Source of the DNA: Phycisphaerales bacterium UBA6054
GTDB lineage: Bacteria; Planctomycetota; Phycisphaerae; Phycisphaerales; UBA1924
Reading direction: 5' to 3'
Assembly: GCA_002429045.1 (NCBI GenBank)
Contig: DIYM01000051.1
Coordinates: 1-40,070 of the forward strand
DNA length: 40,070 nt
A program made the position numbers and the translations under genes. The notes under the pieces were generated by a model. That model was given only the letters and a program-made list of their open reading frames with translations. It was not told the DNA's origin and searched no databases. Positions 16,783-26,328 of this stretch are shown here, piece by piece (position 1 is the first letter of the stretch; each line of letters opens with the position of its first letter).

Positions 16783-17793
16783 ATGACCGACACGACTTCC
16801 CAATCCGGACCCGGCGATCACGCCCCGCCCAAATACACCGGCGTGCGCGCCTTCGTCAAGCTGGCACGCCCGACACAGTGGTCCAAGAGCGTGTTCGTGG
16901 TGATCGGGCCCGCGTACGGCTGGGCGCAGGGCGAGCGGTTCGAGTGGTGGGGCGTGCTCTGGGCGGCGGTCGCGTTCAGCCTGGCGTCCAGCGGGCTCTA
17001 CGTGGTCAACGACTGGTTCGACCGCGAGAAGGACCGGGCCCACCCGCGCAAGCGTCACCGCCCACTTGCGTCGGGGTCGGTGTCCGCCGAGGCGGGGCTC
17101 GTGTACGCGGTCTGCCTGCTGCTCTCGTCGGTCGTGGCGGTATTCATGCTCCCAACGACGCACACGAAGATCATCGTCGGGGTGCTGGTCGGGCTGCACA
17201 TGGGCAACGTGCTGACCTACTCGGCGTACTTGAAGCGCAAGGTGATCGTGGACGTCCTGAGCCTGTCGATGGGCTTCGTGCTGCGGGTCATGGCCGGTTG
17301 CGCGGCCGTGGAGATCGAGGCCTCCTCCTGGCTGCTCAACGCGACGCTCTTCCTGAGCATGTTCCTTGCGTTCGGAAAACGTTTGGGCGAGCGGCGCACG
17401 CTGGGCGAGCACGCGAGCGCGGCGCGGACGGTGCAGACGGGTTATTCGGACGTGCTGCTGGAGATGGCGGTCGTCGTGACCGCGGTTGCCACACTTTTAA
17501 CGTACGCGGGGTATGTGCAGAGCCGGGCGGCGGACTTCACGGTCCGGTTCGCGGAGGTCGCGGATCCCGCGTTGGGCGAGGGCTTCGGGTTTAACCTTTT
17601 GTGGTTAACGATGTTACCTTCGACGCTCGCGGTGTTGCGCACGATGGTGCAGCTTGATCGCGGGAAGTATGACGACCCGACGGAACTGGCGATGCATGAC
17701 GCGGTGGTGCGTGTGTGCGCGGTCGGGTTCGCGGGGCTGACGGTGCTGGCGATCGCGTTCGCGCCGGGACCGGTCGCGTCGATTCTCCCGTAA
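16783..17793 (+). CDS. UbiA-family prenyltransferase, similar to decaprenyl-phosphate phosphoribosyltransferase
   Basis: A 336-residue membrane enzyme with about eight to nine hydrophobic segments. The first polar motif is NDWFDREKDRAHPRKRHRPLASG (Asn76, Asp77, Asp80, Asp84), and the second region has DVLSLSMGFVLRVMAG and GKRLGERR. RPTQWSKSVFV before the first motif and the His-Pro-x-Lys-Arg stretch are typical of DPPR synthases (5-phosphoribose-1-diphosphate:decaprenyl-phosphate transferases) rather than of ubiquinone or heme enzymes. It may make a polyprenyl-phosphate pentose for cell-envelope glycans; the epimerase genes of the mycobacterial pathway are not in the window. Confidence 0.75.
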   Translation: MTDTTSQSGPGDHAPPKYTGVRAFVKLARPTQWSKSVFVVIGPAYGWAQGERFEWWGVLWAAVAFSLASSGLYVVNDWFDREKDRAHPRKRHRPLASGSVSAEAGLVYAVCLLLSSVVAVFMLPTTHTKIIVGVLVGLHMGNVLTYSAYLKRKVIVDVLSLSMGFVLRVMAGCAAVEIEASSWLLNATLFLSMFLAFGKRLGERRTLGEHASAARTVQTGYSDVLLEMAVVVTAVATLLTYAGYVQSRAADFTVRFAEVADPALGEGFGFNLLWLTMLPSTLAVLRTMVQLDRGKYDDPTELAMHDAVVRVCAVGFAGLTVLAIAFAPGPVASILP

Positions 17794-18035
17794 AGATGGC
17801 AGAATCCGGGGTTGGGTGTTGAATCCGGGGCGTGGTTCGCTGGTAATTGTTTGCTGACGGTCGCCGCGCACGGGTTGCGCGTGGGCTGTCGCGAACTCTC
17901 GGGCCGGCGCGTGGGTCGCCGATACCCCGAGCCCCGGCGTGCGGGCCCCGTTCTGGGGTCGGTCGGGCACAGAGGCCGAGGCGGACCCGCCCGGTCACGG
18001 ATCGGAAGCCACGCAGCAGCGTGATGGAGCGTGTG

Positions 18036-21000
18036 ATGAAAAGTGAGCGTGAAGCGAAGTTGTCCGCCCGTGCCCTGACGGGCGTGGTCGGCGCGGTGGT
18101 GGGCCTGGGCCTGCTGGCGGGTGCGCCGGCGGTCGCCGAGCCCGAGGCGGCGCCGACGCCCGAGGAGTCGATCGATCTGTCGCAGATCGCGTCGATGATG
18201 GGCGGGCGGAGCGCCCCGGCCCGCCAGACGGGGAGCCAGAAGCCCTTCAAGCAGGTGATCGACGGGTTCGAGCAGGTGCGGGGGCAGGACGGCTCGTTCT
18301 ACGGGGTCTGGATGAACCAGAAGACCAACCAGTTGGTCGCCGAGCTGCCGCGCGGGTACGAGCGTCAGAACCATTTCTTCGCGATGACGGTGTCGGGGGG
18401 CGAGATCTTCGCGGGCCTGCAGGCCGCGGACATGTACACGAAGTGGAAGAAGATCAACGACCGGATGGCGTTGGTGATGCCGCAGATCGGCGTGCGGTCT
18501 TCGGGGGATCAGGAGAGCAGGGATTCGGTGGAGATGATCTTCACCGACCGGGTGCTGGTGGACGTTCCGGTGATCTCGACGGGCCCGAAGGGCCAGCCGG
18601 TGATCGACCTGGATTCGCTGCTGGTCAACAACGCGGGGACGTTCTTCGGCGGTTCGGCCCGCGGGCTCGACCGCGACCTGGCGACGGTGAAGTCGATCAA
18701 GGTGTTCCCCAAGAACATCGAGGTCGAGATCGAGGCCCCGGTCTCGGGCGGGATCATGAAGTCGTTCCACTATTCGATCAGCCTGATCACGGGCACGCCC
18801 GGCTACAAGCCGCGCGAGGCCGACCCGCGCGTGGGCTATTTCACGACCGCGTACCGCGACCTGGGCAAGTTCACGCGTGACGAGACGAACCGGCGGTACA
18901 TCAACCGCTGGCACCTCGAGAAGGCGGACCCGAAGCTCAAGCTGAGCCCGCCCAAGCAGCCCATCGTGTACTACGTCGAGCACACGGTGCCGATCCGGTA
19001 CCGGCGTTGGGTGCGTGAGGGCATCGAGTACTGGAACGACGCGTTCCGCGAGATCGGCATCGACGGCGCGATCGAGGTGCGTTACCAGGACAAGGCCTCG
19101 GGCTCGCACATGGACAAGGACCCCGAGGACGTTCGTCACAACTTCATCCGGTGGATCAGCAACGACATCGCGACGGCGATCGGGCCGAGCCGGGTGAACC
19201 CGATGACGGGCGAGATCCTCGACGCCGACGTGGTGCTCACGGACGGGTGGATCCGCGTGTTCACCTACCGCTGGGACGATCTGCTGGGCGATCTGGCGGT
19301 CGAGGGCATGAGCCCGCAGACGCTGCGGTGGCTCGAGCAGAACCCGCGGTGGGACCCGCGGATGCGTCTGGCGTCGCCCGAGCGTCGCTCGGAGATCATG
19401 ATCGAGCGCAACGCGCGGGGCGTGTCACGCTTCGGCGGGCACGCGCTCGATTCGGTGGACAACTACCTGGGCGACAACGAGATCGAGGGCCTGATGCGGA
19501 CCAGCCAGGTCAGCGGGCTCTGCAAGGCGGCGCACGGCAAGGCGCTGGACCTGGCGATGATGCAGATGTACCTGGCCGCGTTCGACTACGCCGGCGCGAA
19601 GAGGGAATCGGCCGCGTCTCGCGGCGAGCCCGAGCTCGACGACGAGATGATCGAGATGATCCGCAAGCAGCTCGAGGAGAACCCGCAGCTTCGCGCCATG
19701 GTCCCGGCGGAGTACCTGGCGATCATCGACGGCGAGACCGAGGAAGAAGAGCCCGAGCCCGAGGAGCCGAAGGAAGAGGGCGGGGACGAATCCCCCGAGA
19801 AGCCCAAGAAGGACCCGGGCGATCTGATCGACGGCGTGCCGGAGTGGTTCGTGGGCCCGATGCTGGCCGAGCTGGTGGCGCACGAGGTCGGTCACACGAT
19901 CGGTCTGCGTCACAACTTCAAGGGCTCGAGCGCGTACGACCTGGACGAGATCAACTCGCCCGAGTTCGCGGGCCATAGGCCCTGGTCCACCTCGGTGATG
20001 GACTACAACGGCATCAACATCCGCATGCCGGGCTTCGGCGAGAAGCAGGGCGACTACTCCGTGATCGACATCGGCCCGTACGACTACTGGGCGGTCGAGT
20101 TCGGGTACGGGAGCAACCCGAAGAAGGCGCTCGAGCGCGTGGCCGAGCCGGAGTTGCAGTACGGCACGGACGAGGACACCTGGGGCCCCGACCCCACGTC
20201 GCGTCGGTACGACCTCGGGAAGAACCCGCTCGAGTGGGCAGAGAACCAGATGGCGTTCGTGACGAACCTGCGCGGCAACATCCTGACCGACTTCGTCGAG
20301 GACGGCGAGTCCTGGGCCCAGGCGCGCCGGGGGTACCGCATCACGCTGGGCACGCAGACGCAGATGCTGTCGATGGCGGCCAACTGGGTCGGCTCCGCGT
20401 ACGTCTACCGCGACAAGAAGGGCGATCCGAACGGTCGGGTCCCGATCGATCCGGTGCCCGCGGCCCAGCAACGCGAAGCGCTCAACTTCGTGATCAGCAA
20501 CTCGTTCCATGACGAGGCGTTCGGGATCGACCCGGAGCTGCTCCGCCACGCCACGGTGGACAAGTGGTTCGACGAGATGGGCTGGCGCGCCGCCCTTCAG
20601 GACGCGACGCTGCCCATCCACGATCAGGTGATGGGCGTGCAGGCGTCGGCGATGACGATGCTGCTCAACCCCCAGACGCTCCAGCGCGTGTACGACCTGG
20701 AGCTGTTCACCGAGGCGGACGAGGACGTGCTGACGCTGGCCGAGCTGCTCGACACGGTCAAGAAGGCGGCGTGGTCCGAGCTGGGCGAGGCTTCGGGCAA
20801 GAAGCACACCGCCCGCAAGCCGATGGTCTCGTCGCTGCGTCGCAATCTCCAGCGTGAGCATCTCGAGCGTCTGATCGACCTCTCGATGGCCAGCGCCGGC
20901 TTCAACGCGGTCGAGATGCCGGTCAAGACGCTGGCGGTCGCCCAGCTCCGTGGTCTGCACGGCAAGATCAAGGAGGCCTCCGAGGCCAAGAACCTCGACC

Positions 21001-21143
21001 CGTACACCGCCGCCCACCTCGGGGAGTGCGCCGTGCGGATCGAGAAGGCGCTCGACGCGGCGTACATCTACAACGCCGACGACATCGGGGGCGGGGGGAT
21101 GTTCTTCCCGTTCTTCCGGGACGGCGAGAACAGCCGGGACTGA
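18036..21143 (+). CDS. Secreted zinc-dependent metalloprotease, DUF5117/DUF5118 type
   Basis: A 1035-residue exported gluzincin/metzincin-like protease. Signal peptide about 1-35 (ending AVAE). N-terminal half fits DUF5118/DUF5117 (YERQNHFFAMTV, RVLVDVPVIS, YFTTAYRDLGKF, INRWHLEKADP, YYVEHTVPIRYR, GIEYWNDAFREIGI). The zinc site HEVGHTIGLRH has His616, Glu617, His620 and His626, and SVMDY (653-657) is the Met-turn. A Glu/Pro/Lys-rich linker (about 567-600) precedes the active site. ATG 18036 has GGAG six bases upstream; ATG 18024 would add four residues. About 240 bases of leader precede it. Substrate unknown; such enzymes are common in planctomycetes and Bacteroidetes. Confidence 0.92.
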   Translation: MKSEREAKLSARALTGVVGAVVGLGLLAGAPAVAEPEAAPTPEESIDLSQIASMMGGRSAPARQTGSQKPFKQVIDGFEQVRGQDGSFYGVWMNQKTNQLVAELPRGYERQNHFFAMTVSGGEIFAGLQAADMYTKWKKINDRMALVMPQIGVRSSGDQESRDSVEMIFTDRVLVDVPVISTGPKGQPVIDLDSLLVNNAGTFFGGSARGLDRDLATVKSIKVFPKNIEVEIEAPVSGGIMKSFHYSISLITGTPGYKPREADPRVGYFTTAYRDLGKFTRDETNRRYINRWHLEKADPKLKLSPPKQPIVYYVEHTVPIRYRRWVREGIEYWNDAFREIGIDGAIEVRYQDKASGSHMDKDPEDVRHNFIRWISNDIATAIGPSRVNPMTGEILDADVVLTDGWIRVFTYRWDDLLGDLAVEGMSPQTLRWLEQNPRWDPRMRLASPERRSEIMIERNARGVSRFGGHALDSVDNYLGDNEIEGLMRTSQVSGLCKAAHGKALDLAMMQMYLAAFDYAGAKRESAASRGEPELDDEMIEMIRKQLEENPQLRAMVPAEYLAIIDGETEEEEPEPEEPKEEGGDESPEKPKKDPGDLIDGVPEWFVGPMLAELVAHEVGHTIGLRHNFKGSSAYDLDEINSPEFAGHRPWSTSVMDYNGINIRMPGFGEKQGDYSVIDIGPYDYWAVEFGYGSNPKKALERVAEPELQYGTDEDTWGPDPTSRRYDLGKNPLEWAENQMAFVTNLRGNILTDFVEDGESWAQARRGYRITLGTQTQMLSMAANWVGSAYVYRDKKGDPNGRVPIDPVPAAQQREALNFVISNSFHDEAFGIDPELLRHATVDKWFDEMGWRAALQDATLPIHDQVMGVQASAMTMLLNPQTLQRVYDLELFTEADEDVLTLAELLDTVKKAAWSELGEASGKKHTARKPMVSSLRRNLQREHLERLIDLSMASAGFNAVEMPVKTLAVAQLRGLHGKIKEASEAKNLDPYTAAHLGECAVRIEKALDAAYIYNADDIGGGGMFFPFFRDGENSRD

Positions 21144-21204
21144 CACCGGCGTGCACCGGGCGGCGGCTTCGCACGGCCGCCCCCGACAACCGTGACACGC
21201 TCCG

Positions 21205-21240
21205 CGGGGCGGGCTCTTCCGGGGGCTCGCCCCGTTCTTT
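21205..21240 (+). terminator. Probable terminator after metalloprotease gene
   Basis: CGGGGCG (21205-21211) pairs with CGCCCCG (21228-21234), followed by TTCTTTGTG. Another hairpin without T-run (GGGCGGC/GCCGCCC, 21158-21182) lies just upstream. Confidence 0.5.
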
Positions 21241-21269
21241 GTGTCGCGGGTGGTGAATGATGGGGGAGC

Positions 21270-22298
21270 ATGCGGGCGGGAGCGCCGAACAGACCGAACC
21301 CGTCGATCGTCCGGCTCGGGCGGTGGCTGTTCTTGTGCCTTGTGTCGGGCTGGTGCGGATGGACGCTGCTGTGGCTCGCGATGCGCCTGTCGGGGGGGGC
21401 GTGGCTCGCGGTCGATCTCGCGCTGGCGTACCAGGCGCAGCTGATGGCGTCGGGCGCGTGCCTGCTGGCGTGGTGCGTGTGGAGGAGGCGATGGGTCCCG
21501 AGCCTGCTGGTCGGGATCGGCGTGATGCTCGCGGGTGGGTCCTTGGGGATCGGTCGCCCGGTGGCAAGGCCGGGCGTCGCGACCGATGCGGCGCCCCCAC
21601 CCGGCGTGGTGCGGGTGATCACCGCGAACATCCACCCGCAGAACGAGCGGTGGAGCGAGGACCTGGAACGCCTGTTCTCGTTGCGTCCGGACATCGTGGT
21701 GCTGATCGAGACGCCGCCCGAGCTGTGGCGCGGGATCGTGCGCCGCGGCGAACTGGACGGCACGGCGTGGCGTCATCACGAGCGGCGGGCGTGGGTCAGC
21801 GACATCGCATCGCCCTGTTTCGTGCTGTCGCGCTGGCCCTTGGAGCGGCTGTCTTTCGGGGGGATCGCGGACGCCGAGCGCGACGTGCTGATCGCGCGGG
21901 TCGATCATCCCGAGCGTCCGTTCATGGTCGGGGCGATCCACCCCCACTCCCCTCGGAGCCTGTCGCGGTACCGGCGTGGGAACCGGCAGCTGCGCGGGAC
22001 CTACGAGGCGATCGGGCGGGCCCTCGCGTCGCGGGGCCTCCCGCTGGTGATGGGGGTCGATCTGAACTCCGGGCCCGCGGGCTGGCGTGCGGTCGGTCTG
22101 CGTGGGGCGGGGCTGGGGATGAGCAAGCCCTGGCTGGGCGGGGGCGGGAGCTTCCCGGTGGGGGCGCCGGGGGTGCTGCGGGTCCAACTCGACGACGTGT
22201 GGCGGTCGCGCGGGGTGCGCGTGCGGGCGTGGTCCAGCGTTGGCGGGTTGGACAGCGATCACCGGGCGGTCATCGCGGACCTCGAGTTCGGGGATTGA
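21270..22298 (+). CDS. Membrane-anchored endonuclease/exonuclease/phosphatase family protein
   Basis: A 342-residue protein with about three membrane segments in the first 95 residues, then a complete EEP domain: VRVITANIHPQN, DIVVLIETPPE (metal-binding Glu), IHPHS, VMGVDLNSGP and LDSDHRAVIADLEF. All catalytic motifs are present, unlike the related protein at 11186. Substrate class (nucleic acid, phosphoinositide-like or lipid) cannot be told. ATG 21270 follows GGGGGAG very closely, so the start is a little uncertain. Its stop codon is one base from the stop of the convergent flippase gene. Confidence 0.8.
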   Translation: MRAGAPNRPNPSIVRLGRWLFLCLVSGWCGWTLLWLAMRLSGGAWLAVDLALAYQAQLMASGACLLAWCVWRRRWVPSLLVGIGVMLAGGSLGIGRPVARPGVATDAAPPPGVVRVITANIHPQNERWSEDLERLFSLRPDIVVLIETPPELWRGIVRRGELDGTAWRHHERRAWVSDIASPCFVLSRWPLERLSFGGIADAERDVLIARVDHPERPFMVGAIHPHSPRSLSRYRRGNRQLRGTYEAIGRALASRGLPLVMGVDLNSGPAGWRAVGLRGAGLGMSKPWLGGGGSFPVGAPGVLRVQLDDVWRSRGVRVRAWSSVGGLDSDHRAVIADLEFGD

Positions 22299-22299
22299 C

Positions 22300-24054
22300 T
22301 CAGCGTACGCCCGGGATGCGCCGGCGGACCGGCGCGGCCAGGCGGTTGAGGCGCTGGCGGTCTTCCGGGCGCAGCGCGATCGTGAACATCGCGACCCCCC
22401 CGGTCAGCCCGAACACGATGCAGGCGGCCAGGGTCATCGCGGGGTCGACGGTCGCGCCGAGTTCGGGCGTGACGTCGGTGCCCATGCCGAGAGACCCGGT
22501 CGTGCCCGCGGCGAGCATGAAGCCGAGTGTGGCCGCCGCCGCGATGAGCGTGGCGATCACGGGTCGGGCTAGTGCGCCCAGCAGCGCGAACGGGTTGATG
22601 TGGAGCTGCCGCCCGGCGATGAACGGGATCACGCCGAGGTGCAGCCCGGCGAAGACCGCGGTGAACGCGATGGCGGGCCCGATGACCGCGAGGTCGGTCG
22701 GCAGCGTTCTGATGAGCACCAGCCCGGCGACCGGCGCGAGCACGCCCCCGGTGATCACGAGGGGAGCGTACGAGCGGACCATCCCGGCGCCGTAGAGCAC
22801 GAGGATCCATGTGTCGGAGACGGCCCGCGCCGCCAGGGCGACGGCGAGCACGCGCACCATGAGCACGGCGTCGGGCATCACGCCCGCGTAATCCTCGACC
22901 TGGTTGCCCACCCAGATGTGGAGGATGGGATACGAGAAAAGGAACACCGCGGCCGCGGCCGGGACGGCGATGACCGAGGTCATCCTGGTCTGGATCTGGA
23001 CGAGGTTCTGGAGTTGCCTGCGGGCGTCCGGGTTGTCTTCCTTGGCGAGCCTGGCGCTGACGGCGTCGGAGCCGAACTGCATGCCGGTGGTGGCCATGCG
23101 GATGTAGGCGACCAGGCGGAAGCCGACCCCCCACGCCGCGTTGGCGAGCGTGCCAAAGACCAGGTTGAGAAGGATCGGCGGGAGTTGCTCGTGCAGATTC
23201 ATCGCGATCTGCACGCCCGAGTTCCACGAGAAGGTGCCGGCGACTTCCCGGATCGCGCCGGGTTCCGGGCGACGCAGCGTCGGCATCAGGCGTCGGTCTC
23301 GGCTCACGAGCACGCCGACACCGATGGTGTACATCAGCAGCGACAGGCCCGACCACACGATGCCGAACCAGAACAGACCGGCGGCGGGGTCATCGATGTG
23401 CAGCACGAAACCGAGCACCACGACCGCGACCAGCTGCACCGACCGCAGTGACACGTACCAGACGGAGTACGCCACGAATCGTTCGACCACCATGAAGCTG
23501 TTGAGCGTCGGGCTGAGGATCACCATCGCGACGGCCTGCACCCCTTGGGCGGCGACGAACCAGCGGGTCGGGGTGAGCAACTCGGGGGGGATGTTGAACA
23601 GCGGCAGCGCGAGGACCATCGCGCCGAATGTCAGCACGGTGATGCCCGCGAACAGTGTCCCCAGGCGGTACAGGGCGGCGAAGGTTCTTCTGAACTGGGC
23701 GTCGCCGGCGTGGTACGCCTTGCCGAGCTCTCGGACAAGCGACATCTGCATGACCTGGCGGAAGATCGCGGCCAGCCCGATGTTGGTGCCCAGCATCGCG
23801 ATGAGACCGAAGGCCTCGTCCCCGAGCCAGCTGAACATCAGCGGGACGACGAGGATGCCGATCGCCAGCGTGGACGCCAGGCGGGCGTAGTTCGAGACGA
23901 TCCGGATGGTGTGCCCGCGGAGTTCGGATCGTGGGCGGGCGGGCGTCTGGATCGGGGCCTCGGTTGGTTGCCGGCTCGGTTCCTGGGCGGGTTCGTCGGC
24001 CGGTACTCGGGCCCGGGGCTGCCGATCGTCCGGCGGGTCGGTGGGCTCAGGCAT
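22300..24054 (-). CDS. Polysaccharide flippase (Wzx-like, MOP superfamily)
   Basis: A 584-residue membrane protein that would move lipid-linked repeat units across the inner membrane. About 45 Pro-rich, disordered residues come first; then RIVSNYARLAST, IGILVVPLMFSWLGDEAFGL and some 12-14 hydrophobic segments in the layout of the MOP exporter superfamily. ATG 24054 overlaps the polymerase stop by 8 bases, suggesting translational coupling; a start at 24111 would lie deep inside the upstream gene. Last gene of the nine-gene minus-strand EPS block. Confidence 0.85.
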   Translation of the reverse strand: MPEPTDPPDDRQPRARVPADEPAQEPSRQPTEAPIQTPARPRSELRGHTIRIVSNYARLASTLAIGILVVPLMFSWLGDEAFGLIAMLGTNIGLAAIFRQVMQMSLVRELGKAYHAGDAQFRRTFAALYRLGTLFAGITVLTFGAMVLALPLFNIPPELLTPTRWFVAAQGVQAVAMVILSPTLNSFMVVERFVAYSVWYVSLRSVQLVAVVVLGFVLHIDDPAAGLFWFGIVWSGLSLLMYTIGVGVLVSRDRRLMPTLRRPEPGAIREVAGTFSWNSGVQIAMNLHEQLPPILLNLVFGTLANAAWGVGFRLVAYIRMATTGMQFGSDAVSARLAKEDNPDARRQLQNLVQIQTRMTSVIAVPAAAAVFLFSYPILHIWVGNQVEDYAGVMPDAVLMVRVLAVALAARAVSDTWILVLYGAGMVRSYAPLVITGGVLAPVAGLVLIRTLPTDLAVIGPAIAFTAVFAGLHLGVIPFIAGRQLHINPFALLGALARPVIATLIAAAATLGFMLAAGTTGSLGMGTDVTPELGATVDPAMTLAACIVFGLTGGVAMFTIALRPEDRQRLNRLAAPVRRRIPGVR

Positions 24055-25435
24055 GGCCGTGCCCGGCCTCGGACTCTGGGTGCTCTTCGTAGTCGGCGTA
24101 GCGGTCGTCATCGTCGTCGAGGGGCGCGTCGGCCTTGATCAGCCCGAGGGTCTTCAAGAAGACGGACAGCGAGATCATGATGACGAACGCGCCGACGATG
24201 TTGACGACGCCGATGAAGAAGAAGCTGCCGAGTTCGCCACGCGGCATCCCGATGAACTGCCCGACGGCGGCGCCGATGGGCAGCACGACGAACGGGTTGT
24301 CGGCGAACCAGGCGACCGTGCGGTCGCAGAATCGCACGAAGACGGCGATCGCGATCGGGTAGAGCCAGAGCGCGATGAGGGGGTTGTCGTTGGCGATGTG
24401 CCCGATGATGCCGGGCCCGATGTTGTAGTTGTCGGGGCGTTTGGCGATGTGGACTTCCTGCTGCGGCATGGTCAGCGCCAGGGCGAGGGGCTTGTCGGGC
24501 CAGACGCGTCTCGGGATGGGCATGAGCAGGGCCATGCGTGCCGAGTGGAGGGTGTCGTAGTCCTTGCTGTCCGGGCGTGATTCGATGAGCCACATGCTGG
24601 CCATGGGGGCGGCCTGCCCGGAGAGGATGTCGTCGAATCCGTCGGTGAGGTTGGCCTCGCGGAGCGACATGACGTTCTCGATGATCCCGCGGCTGCGGAA
24701 CTCGGGCGAGCGCGCCGAGGTCACCGCGAAGAGCAGCACGGTGCCCGCGGCGCCGAGCAGCACGAGCCGCACGAGCAGCTTGCCCACCGGCATCGCCCGC
24801 CAGCGGCAGTAGTACGCGGCCCAGATGATCGCCACGACGATCCCCAGCAGGTCGCGCCTTCCGAAGTTCTCGTAGAACGTCAGCGCCATGCCCATGCCGA
24901 TCACGGCCGCCGCCCCGAGCAGGTACGCGGGGTTGTAGATCCTGGGCACGACCGTCCAGGTCGCCAGGCCCGCCCCGACGGCGTATAGCCCGAACGCCAG
25001 GTATCCCATCCCAGGGCCGATGATCGGGATGTACTTGAACACGAACTGGCACAGCAGCCCCGCGGGGATGGTGGCGAACGCGATCAGCATGGTGTTGTAC
25101 GGGGCGACGCGGATCGGCAGGCGTTCACGGCGGCCGTACAGCTTGTCGACAAACCGGGTCGTGACTCTCCCCGAGGCGAAGAACAGGACCAGGAACACGG
25201 TCAGGTAGAAGCTGTAGGTGACCGAAGCGCTGCCGACGTCCGAGGGCACGAACTCGCCCCAGTAGTTGGACGCGATCAGGTACGCGCCGCTCGTGACCTG
25301 GAAGATCAGCATCCCAAAAAGAAAGAAGTTGCGGATCGAGATAAGCTCCTCTTCGCCCGAGAACGCGTCACGGACGATGATCCCGACGATGACGATCGCG
25401 ACGAGCAGCAGGTAGAGGGTCACCAGGGTGGTCAT
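24047..25435 (-). CDS. Oligosaccharide repeat-unit polymerase-like membrane protein (Wzy-like)
   Basis: A 462-residue protein with about 11-12 membrane segments and a large loop between residues of the middle region (SARSPEFRSRGIIENVMS, FDDILSGQAAP, LLMPIPRRVWPDKPLA). The PRxxWPDKP stretch followed by a Gly-rich membrane segment resembles O-antigen/EPS polymerases. Its C-terminus is very acidic (DDDDDRY). Position directly before the flippase gene supports the role: Wzy joins repeat units at the periplasmic face. Overlaps both neighbours (4 and 8 bases). Confidence 0.75.
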   Translation of the reverse strand: MTTLVTLYLLLVAIVIVGIIVRDAFSGEEELISIRNFFLFGMLIFQVTSGAYLIASNYWGEFVPSDVGSASVTYSFYLTVFLVLFFASGRVTTRFVDKLYGRRERLPIRVAPYNTMLIAFATIPAGLLCQFVFKYIPIIGPGMGYLAFGLYAVGAGLATWTVVPRIYNPAYLLGAAAVIGMGMALTFYENFGRRDLLGIVVAIIWAAYYCRWRAMPVGKLLVRLVLLGAAGTVLLFAVTSARSPEFRSRGIIENVMSLREANLTDGFDDILSGQAAPMASMWLIESRPDSKDYDTLHSARMALLMPIPRRVWPDKPLALALTMPQQEVHIAKRPDNYNIGPGIIGHIANDNPLIALWLYPIAIAVFVRFCDRTVAWFADNPFVVLPIGAAVGQFIGMPRGELGSFFFIGVVNIVGAFVIMISLSVFLKTLGLIKADAPLDDDDDRYADYEEHPESEAGHGHA

Positions 25436-26328
25436 GGCGTCGCCTCCGAGTGTTCGGGTGTTGCGGGGGTGTCGCCGGGCCCGTCGGGTTCCGCATCGGG
25501 GCCCGCATGGGGGTCGCGGCCGGGGGTCGCGTCCCAGTCACGCCAGTCGGGGGAGTCTTCGTACCCGAGCCGGACGAGCGTCTGCCCGCAGAGTTCGGCG
25601 AAGACGCGGAGTGAATCCTCGCTGAAGTGGTTCTTCCAGTCGCCAACCACGCCCTTGCGGATGAAGGACGATCGGTCTTCCTGCCCCGGTTTACGCCCGG
25701 CGGTCCGCTCCATGCTGTTGCCTTCCACGGCCCGCTCGACGCGCCAGGGCTCCGGGGAGAAGCCGTGCTCCCCGGCGATCCGGGTCATCTCGGCCACGCA
25801 ATCGGCGCGGAGGGCTTCGTAGCGCGTGTAGACCACGCCCGGCTTGTCGGTCCATCGGTCGTGGTAGGTGCTCCAGTCGGCGGGGGCGCCGACGGGGTCC
25901 TTGCTGAGGTGCTCGATAAACCGCGGCAGGTTGGCGCGGACGTCGGAGAGGTCCGGGCTGTCGCCGTAGAGGTGTGTGAAGGCCTTGCGTGCGTAGGCGT
26001 GGCGGGGGTTCTTGTAGTCCCGGGCGTAGTGGAAGTAGAACGAGACCATGACGTCGCGCCCGTCCCGCATCAGGAAGGTGACGTTCTTGTATCCCTTGTG
26101 GTAGCCCCAGTGCCCGTGGACGATCGACGGCATGGCGACGGGCAGCGAGGAGAACTGCGCGAAGGGCAGTTGCATCGTGTCGGCGAGCATGCGGCACAGC
26201 CACGTGCCGCCGCACTTGGGGTATTCGATGAGCGGGTAGATGCCGAACGTGGTCGCGTACCGCCGGCAGATCAGGCGGGTGACCTGGTTCGCGACCAGAC
26301 GCATCTTGTGCGGTCCGCGTGGGGACAT
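25432..26328 (-). CDS. Sulfotransferase of the exopolysaccharide locus
   Basis: A 298-residue PAPS-dependent sulfotransferase. Seen: the 5'-phosphosulfate loop YPKCGGTWL (residues 36-44; PKSGTTWL in most relatives, Ser replaced by Cys), the 3'-phosphate motif RDGRDVMVSFYFH (88-100), and RKGVVGDWKNHF near the end, which is the conserved C-terminal PAPS-binding segment. It would place sulfate on a sugar of the polymer made by this locus. The ATG shares one base with the preceding stop (TGATG). A Pro/Asp-rich tail of about 35 residues follows the domain. Confidence 0.88.
   Translation of the reverse strand: MSPRGPHKMRLVANQVTRLICRRYATTFGIYPLIEYPKCGGTWLCRMLADTMQLPFAQFSSLPVAMPSIVHGHWGYHKGYKNVTFLMRDGRDVMVSFYFHYARDYKNPRHAYARKAFTHLYGDSPDLSDVRANLPRFIEHLSKDPVGAPADWSTYHDRWTDKPGVVYTRYEALRADCVAEMTRIAGEHGFSPEPWRVERAVEGNSMERTAGRKPGQEDRSSFIRKGVVGDWKNHFSEDSLRVFAELCGQTLVRLGYEDSPDWRDWDATPGRDPHAGPDAEPDGPGDTPATPEHSEATP

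Noticed and set aside
19425..22262. A 945-codon minus-strand open frame opposite the metalloprotease and EEP genes
   Set aside because: It is the antisense shadow of two recognisable genes in very GC-rich DNA; its translation is Arg/His/Pro-rich and has no domain.
24047..24111. A flippase start at 24111
   Set aside because: It would overlap the polymerase gene by 65 bases and add a low-complexity Thr/Pro stretch; ATG 24054 gives the 8-base overlap consistent with the rest of the block.
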